Positions 6,060-9,644 of a stretch of DNA of 9,644 bases are shown here, piece by piece. The position numbers and the translations under genes were made by a program. The notes under the pieces were generated by a model. It did not search any database. It saw nothing but the letters and a program-made list of their open reading frames with translations, and was not told where the DNA came from. This stretch comes from an uncultured Desulfovibrio sp. (GTDB lineage: Bacteria > Desulfobacterota > Desulfovibrionia > Desulfovibrionales > Desulfovibrionaceae): contig CAMWTD010000063.1 in the NCBI GenBank assembly GCA_947177085.1, forward strand, positions 1 through 9,644, in the 5' to 3' direction. Positions within the stretch are counted from its first letter, which is position 1, and the number at the start of each line of letters is the position of its first letter.

Positions 6060-7775
6060 TCAGGCGTCCTCCCCCCCATACTCCACATTCGATACGGGCA
6101 ATTCCTCCAGCGGCCCGGTGGGCGGGACGAGCTCTTCGCTCCATGACTGCCCGAAATCATCCACGCGAAAATAGCGCGCCGACGCCATGTAGACAGCGGC
6201 GAAAAAGCCATGGCGCGAGAGCGCGTCGAAGCCCTGGCAGCCATGGGCGGCGTCGCTGACGCGCAGCCCGGCCCTCCCGAAGGAGAGCTTTCTTTCGATG
6301 AAGGCGGAAGTTTCGCTCTTTTGCGTCAGGAAAAGACGGATGATCAGGCGTCGCGCCAGGCCGTTGAGCTTTTGCCAGCGGCCGAGGGTGTAGTTGAACA
6401 AGCGGAAGGCCATCATGCCGGGCACTGTCATTTCCCGCGCGGGCTTGAAGCGGAAAAAGGGCATCCGCAGGGCCAGTTCCGCATCCTCGCGCAAAGGCTG
6501 CTCGCCTGGCGCGGGCGCTCCGGAAATTTCGGGCCTGTGCCAGATATGCGTCGTATAGTGCTTCCGCTTCCCGGAGGCGACATAGCCGTCATTGGAATAG
6601 ACAAGGCCGGAATTGCCAAAGACCTTGAGGACGCCGCCCTTGCTCGCGCCCACAACGATAAAGGCCATCCCCGGCTCGGAGCGTACATAAATCCCCGCTT
6701 CGGGGAAATAGCGCTCGAAGGCGCGCTCGCAGGGCAGCGTCGGCGGGTCAAAGGGCCGGGGCTTCGCGTCCGCCGCGGCCGCGAAAATCGCGCTGGAGAG
6801 CAGGGGGATCTCATTCCTGAAATCGCTGTCAGCCACGCCGGCCGCCCGGTTCTGTTGCAGGGCCGGAGTCGTGCGGCGGCAAATGGCCTCGGCGAGGGGG
6901 AAGATGGCGGACCAGTACTCGAGGCCGCCGAGGAACACATGGGGGCAGCCCCGGCTGCCATATTCGCCGCCCACGCCGCCATTGGGATGGACAAAGTAGG
7001 ACAGGAACTCCAGCGAGCGGCCGACGGCGGCTTCCAGCCTTTGGCGCAAAGGCTGGGGCCCTGCCAGGGCGAGCTCCCGGTGGGCCTTGGCCAGATAATG
7101 CAGGCCCAGGGTCTCGTAGCCCGGGTCCGCGCCCTCGTATTCCTGAAAAAAGCCGTCCTTGGACTGATGGGCGAGGATGCCATTGAGGAGGCGCAGGGCC
7201 GCGTCGCGCGCGCCCCGCTCCCCGGAAATACGGGAAAACGCCAGCAGCCCTGCGGCGGCGCCGGCCCGGTGATTGCTGATGAAGCCGTGGTCCTCGTCCC
7301 TGGTCTCCAGGCAGGCGGCGGCCCTTTTCATGCCGGCGAGCCATTCTTCCCTGAACGCGGGGGGCAGCTCCTCGTGGAGCATGTCCCAGGCGGCTGTCAT
7401 GTCCACGAGGGTGAAGGCGGCCGCCATCCAGCTTTTCTCAAGGGGATAGAGATGATCGAAGGCCCCCCCGCGTTCCTGTCCCCTGAGCCAGAAGGAAACG
7501 GCCTGACGCACCCATGCGAGCATGGCTGGTCGACCGTAAAAGCGGTTGCCCTCAAAGGGGGTGGTGTAGAGCCACGCCAGCACGGCCGTGGCGCGCTGCA
7601 AATCGTAATTGGCAAAATCCTTGACGCACCAGGCCCAGTATTCCCGGTCAAAGGAGCCCGACGAGGCCGATACCGGACAGCGGTTGAGCGCGGAGAGCAG
7701 GCGCGGGGCGCTTTGCAAAACAAGGTTTTTTTGCCAGGCCCGGCGTTGTTCCGGGCCCCAGTCAATCTCGTTCAT
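6060..7775 (-). CDS. Heparinase II/III-like polysaccharide lyase family protein
   Basis: ATG 7775 gives 571 residues starting MNEIDWGPEQRRAW. AAGG lies 7 nt upstream, and the start overlaps the methyltransferase stop in TGATG. The frame stays open to 8075, but that extension lies inside the methyltransferase gene and is rejected. Residues of about 45-330 look like an alpha/alpha toroid: helix-rich, with SNHR at 167-170, DGFFQEYEGADPGYETLGLH at about 207-226 and GGVGGEYGSRG further on. These resemble the Asn-His and Tyr positions of heparinase II/III and alginate-lyase-like proteins. The C-terminal 200 residues look like the beta-rich lyase domain. Such enzymes cleave uronic-acid polysaccharides by beta-elimination and are often encoded beside asparagine-synthase-like genes in exopolysaccharide loci. 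No signal peptide is visible at this start, which is odd for a glycan lyase. Family call is moderate; activity is unproven. Confidence 0.65.
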   Translation of the reverse strand: MNEIDWGPEQRRAWQKNLVLQSAPRLLSALNRCPVSASSGSFDREYWAWCVKDFANYDLQRATAVLAWLYTTPFEGNRFYGRPAMLAWVRQAVSFWLRGQERGGAFDHLYPLEKSWMAAAFTLVDMTAAWDMLHEELPPAFREEWLAGMKRAAACLETRDEDHGFISNHRAGAAAGLLAFSRISGERGARDAALRLLNGILAHQSKDGFFQEYEGADPGYETLGLHYLAKAHRELALAGPQPLRQRLEAAVGRSLEFLSYFVHPNGGVGGEYGSRGCPHVFLGGLEYWSAIFPLAEAICRRTTPALQQNRAAGVADSDFRNEIPLLSSAIFAAAADAKPRPFDPPTLPCERAFERYFPEAGIYVRSEPGMAFIVVGASKGGVLKVFGNSGLVYSNDGYVASGKRKHYTTHIWHRPEISGAPAPGEQPLREDAELALRMPFFRFKPAREMTVPGMMAFRLFNYTLGRWQKLNGLARRLIIRLFLTQKSETSAFIERKLSFGRAGLRVSDAAHGCQGFDALSRHGFFAAVYMASARYFRVDDFGQSWSEELVPPTGPLEELPVSNVEYGGEDA

Positions 7776-8524
7776 CAGGACGCCTTTTGGAGGGTCAGCA
7801 GCATATAGGGCCAGCGGCTCACCGGCGAGATTTTTTGCAGAGTCCTGTCGAGCGCCCATGCGCCGGCATAGGCGATATTGCACAGCCCGCGTAAAACAGC
7901 GCTCTGCGGCCAGCCGAGGATAAAGCCCGCGGCGGGCAGCACAAGCGTGGGCGAAACAAAAGAAATTTCCGGTTCGCCAAGCTCGCGTCCCAGGGCCTCC
8001 AGCGATGGCGCGGAGGAATTTTTCAGGCCCCTTTCCGCCGGATACAAAAGCTGGAAAAGCAGGTTCAGGGGGCATGAACCCCTGGCCTCAAAAATAGCGA
8101 GCCATGCGCCGGGTTTTGCCACGCGCCACATTTCCCGCAATACGCCCGGCCTGTCAAAATCCACATGATGGAGAAGGTCGCGGCAGAAAACGAGGTCGAA
8201 ACTCGCATCCGGGTAGGGCAGGCGCAGGGCGTCGGCCGCCTGGAAACTGGCAAAGGGAAGGAGCCTGCGGGCGAATTCCACTTTTGCGGGGGAGAAATCT
8301 ATGCCGTGCAGGGAGGCCCCGGGCAAGACCCGGTTTAAAAAATACAGGTTGCTGCCTTCGCCGCAGCCGCTCTCAAGGACAGTGGGGCTCCCCGGGGCCA
8401 ACGCGGCCAGGCTGCGCGCGAAGGCCAGCTCCCGCTCGCGAAGCCACGGATTGTCCAGGCGGTTATAGAAGCGGGCTTCATCCGCGTTGCGATGGAAGCG
8501 GCGCTGCAGGGCGGAATCATTCAT
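7775..8524 (-). CDS. Class I SAM-dependent methyltransferase
   Basis: This gene encodes 249 residues from ATG 8524. Motif I (VLESGCGEGSN, residues 49-59) binds S-adenosylmethionine. GIDFSP at 74-79 supplies the acidic residue (Asp76) that contacts the ribose. AADALRLPYPDASFDLVFCR (97-116) and the following LLHHV match the Methyltransf_11 pattern. REMWRVAKPGAWLAIFEAR at about 130-148 is the post-core strand region. The C-terminal 100 residues are hydrophobic-rich and not recognised. The start overlaps the last 8 nt of the upstream hydrolase gene (ATGAATGA) and no good Shine-Dalgarno precedes it, so translation is probably coupled. The target could be a sugar, a lipid carrier or a small molecule. 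Context in a glycan-type operon favours sugar methylation, as inference only. Confidence 0.88.
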   Translation of the reverse strand: MNDSALQRRFHRNADEARFYNRLDNPWLRERELAFARSLAALAPGSPTVLESGCGEGSNLYFLNRVLPGASLHGIDFSPAKVEFARRLLPFASFQAADALRLPYPDASFDLVFCRDLLHHVDFDRPGVLREMWRVAKPGAWLAIFEARGSCPLNLLFQLLYPAERGLKNSSAPSLEALGRELGEPEISFVSPTLVLPAAGFILGWPQSAVLRGLCNIAYAGAWALDRTLQKISPVSRWPYMLLTLQKAS

Positions 8525-9284
8525 TGCGGGGTTTTTCCGCCATTTTCAGGCGCTCCAGAAGCGTATCGCCGTTCAGGAGGGGAAAACGCTGCAGGGCGAG
8601 GATTTTCCGCATGGCCGAATCCAGCTCGCGCTTTTCCCAGCCATCGCCAATTTCCACCGCGGCGCTCGCCTCCGGCACGAAAAAGCACTTGAAGCCCGCC
8701 TTGCGCATGGCGAACATGCCGAGCTCGCGGAACGGCACGCACCAGTTGGAGGCGAAACCGAGATAGATGAGGTTTTGTATGCCCGCAGCCTTCAAGTCCC
8801 TGCTGAAATCCGCGGGGGAATATTTCCAGTGCAGGCGCTTAAGCACCTTTTCCTCGTCAACCAGTTCCATGACCTCAGGGTTGTCCCTGGTGGCAAGCCC
8901 CCTCTCGTCCCGGGTTGTCCGCAAGTTTTCCGGGGGCTCGCTGAAGATGTAGCAAGTAAAGCCGGCAGCCTTGGCTGCCCTGATGATGGGGATGATATAC
9001 TTTTCATAGATGGGGAAAACAATGGCGTCCATCCGGGGCGTCTGGTTGATCCAGGGATCCATGACCACAAAAGCCGTATCATGGGGAGAGAAGGCGTAGT
9101 CTTGCGTATATGCGCCCTCTTTATACACAAGAGCGCCGTCCGCATTTTTTACCGTCCCACCCCCGTTGTCGAGCGCATAATGGCTGAGGACGACGCCCGG
9201 CAGGGAAATGGCGGCACACTCCCCCGGGCTTGCCGTGGAAAGGAGCAGAAGCGCCGTCATCTGCAAGAGAAAGAGCGGTCGCAT
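8517..9284 (-). CDS. Exported isochorismatase-fold cysteine hydrolase
   Basis: This gene encodes 255 residues from ATG 9284, with GCGGAGGG just upstream. Residues 1-24 (MRPLFLLQMTALLLLSTASP then GECA) form a basic, hydrophobic, small-residue leader typical of a Sec signal peptide; the lipobox is not canonical. The mature part has the isochorismatase-like triad: Asp76 in VVMDPW, Lys154 in LHWKYSPADF, and Cys182 in GFASNWCVPF. The last is preceded by the family's small-residue turn and followed by LGMFAMRKAGF and VPEASAA. Members hydrolyse amides such as nicotinamide, ureidoacrylate or N-carbamoylsarcosine, or vinyl ethers (isochorismate). Most are cytoplasmic, so a leader sequence is unusual. 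In this operon it might act on an amide of a periplasmic glycan or of a released product. That substrate is speculation; fold and triad are clear. Confidence 0.83.
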   Translation of the reverse strand: MRPLFLLQMTALLLLSTASPGECAAISLPGVVLSHYALDNGGGTVKNADGALVYKEGAYTQDYAFSPHDTAFVVMDPWINQTPRMDAIVFPIYEKYIIPIIRAAKAAGFTCYIFSEPPENLRTTRDERGLATRDNPEVMELVDEEKVLKRLHWKYSPADFSRDLKAAGIQNLIYLGFASNWCVPFRELGMFAMRKAGFKCFFVPEASAAVEIGDGWEKRELDSAMRKILALQRFPLLNGDTLLERLKMAEKPRNE

Positions 9285-9295
9285 TAGCCCTCCGC

Positions 9296-9520
9296 TTACG
9301 GCAAAGCCTGGTCCTTCAGGCTGTAAATGGTGTATTCGGCATTGGAAAAGACCGCGGGCAAGGGCAACGGAGAGGCTGTATGACGCATGACATAGGCGAG
9401 GCGCGGATAGGCTGCCTTGGCCTTGGCGATGCCCGAAAGCGGGACTCTATCCATGGCCGCGGCCAATGCCAATTTTTGAAAGCGCCTGGACCCCGGCTCA
9501 GCGTGCCAGCTATAAAATTT
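9296..9520 (-). pseudogene. C-terminal remnant of a gene cut by the IS element
   Basis: On the minus strand a frame runs from the IS junction (AAA at 9520-9518) to TAA at 9298-9296, 74 residues. It includes FYSWHAEPGSRRFQ, a middle segment VPLSGIAKAKAAYPRLAYVM and the end FSNAEYTIYSLKDQALP. It reads like genuine protein, with codon use like its neighbours, and ends 11 nt before the hydrolase ATG, so it was the preceding operon gene. Upstream of 9520 the frame enters the IS end and meets TAG. There is no convincing own start. I do not recognise the family. The ending resembles the extracytoplasmic tail of membrane glycosyltransferase-type proteins, which is only an impression. Confidence 0.6.
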
Positions 9521-9527
9521 GGGGCTG

Positions 9528-9553
9528 TCCTAGCTAAGGAGAAATTGCTAGGA
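9528..9553 (+). repeat. 7-bp inverted repeat in the IS end, overlapping the transposase ribosome site
   Basis: TCCTAGC 9528-9534 is the reverse complement of GCTAGGA 9547-9553. The loop contains AAGGAG (9536-9541). The AGGA of the right arm (9550-9553) is the best-placed Shine-Dalgarno for ATG 9560, with 6 nt between them. Folding of transcripts entering from outside would pair that site. Seen in sequence; regulatory effect inferred. Confidence 0.45.
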
Positions 9554-9559
9554 TAGAGC

Positions 9560-9644
9560 ATGTACGAGCGGCGAAGTCGGTTAAATTCGCGTCAACAAGC
9601 TGAACTTATAAAGTTTTTCGTTGCTGGAGCAACCGCGCGTGCTG
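9560..9644 (+). CDS. IS1595-family-like transposase, N-terminal 28 codons (runs off the window)
   Basis: ATG 9560 opens a frame that stays open to the window end. It translates as MYERRSRLNSRQQAELIKFF followed by VAGATARA. The pattern (S)RLxxxxQxxLIxxFVAGATARxA is the N-terminal helix-turn-helix region of IS1595/ISXO2-like DDE transposases, which bind the element ends. The catalytic DDE (or DDN/H) domain lies beyond the window. AGGA at 9550-9553 is the probable ribosome site. Family assignment rests on 28 residues and on recall of the motif, so it is good but not final. Confidence 0.75.
   Translation, partial: MYERRSRLNSRQQAELIKFFVAGATARA

Larger units (their letters stand above)
9521..9644 (+). 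mobile_element. Left end of an IS1595-family-like insertion sequence (partial)
   Basis: The terminal sequence begins near GGGGCTGTCCTAGC at 9521 and leads in 39 nt to the transposase start at 9560. The GC-type end starting GG(C)TGTCC and the protein that follows fit IS1595/ISXO2-like elements as I remember them. The abrupt end of the neighbouring minus-strand reading frame at this point supports an insertion boundary. The AT-rich octamer TAAAATTT at 9513-9520 is a candidate for the 8-bp target duplication of this family. The right end lies outside the window, so length and completeness are unknown. Confidence 0.72.

Noticed and set aside
6210..7808. 532-codon open frame on the plus strand
   Set aside because: It is antisense to the heparinase-like gene, matches no family, is rich in Gly/Ala/Arg/Gln of low-complexity type, and the minus-strand frame has clear motifs and operon structure. 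It is a shadow of high GC content.
7776..8075. Upstream extension of the heparinase-like protein to 8075 (671 residues)
   Set aside because: It would overlap the methyltransferase by 300 nt in another frame; the TGATG junction with start at 7775 is a far better fit.
8487..9287. 266-codon open frame on the plus strand
   Set aside because: Antisense to the exported hydrolase, with no motif of its own.
9500..9545. Hybrid promoter at the IS junction driving the leftward operon
   Set aside because: The minus strand has a TTATAG near the junction, but the hexamer 17 nt upstream in the IS end (CTTAGC) matches TTGACA at only two positions. Not supportable from sequence alone.
9316..9561. 81-codon minus-strand frame starting in the IS end
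   Set aside because: Starts inside the mobile element and has Arg/Pro-rich shadow composition; the other minus frame over the same bases gives the credible C-terminal remnant that ends just before the hydrolase.

Overview
The window is GC-rich bacterial DNA with dense coding. Nearly every real gene has long antisense shadow frames. Codon choice, GC content and gene families suit a proteobacterium. A Desulfovibrio-like deltaproteobacterium is my guess, but nothing in the window proves the taxon. No rRNA, tRNA or CRISPR array is visible.

Left part (1-4096), a small-acid metabolism block. The 5' end of a LarA-family (nickel-pincer 2-hydroxyacid racemase) gene reads leftward off the window. Across a 430-bp divergent intergenic region, a class III (CaiB/BaiF/Frc) CoA-transferase and an HMG-CoA-lyase-like enzyme read rightward. 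They are followed by a short-chain dehydrogenase behind a 311-bp spacer that holds a perfect 14-bp inverted repeat. The simplest reading is that a carboxylic acid is activated by CoA transfer and cleaved by a DRE-TIM aldol-type lyase. The racemase and the dehydrogenase would adjust hydroxy/oxo substrates. The actual substrate cannot be read from the sequence. The lyase has Gln where HMG-CoA lyases carry a conserved Glu.

Right part (4206-9520), a leftward operon of cell-surface-glycan type. In transcription order it holds the C-terminal remnant of an unrecognised gene, an exported isochorismatase-fold cysteine hydrolase, a class I SAM methyltransferase, a heparinase II/III-like toroid protein, and a glutamine-dependent asparagine-synthase-like amidotransferase. 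The genes are 11 nt apart, overlap by 8 nt, overlap by 1 nt, and abut with 0 nt, so they are almost certainly co-transcribed and translationally coupled. A plausible theme is amidation, methylation and trimming of an acidic polysaccharide.

Right edge (9521-9644). The left end of an IS1595-family-like element and the first 28 codons of its transposase sit directly against the broken upstream end of the first gene of that operon. The insertion therefore appears to have cut off the 5' part of the operon, including its native promoter. The most useful leads are this IS-interrupted glycan operon with its exported hydrolase, and the LarA / CoA-transferase / variant-lyase block.
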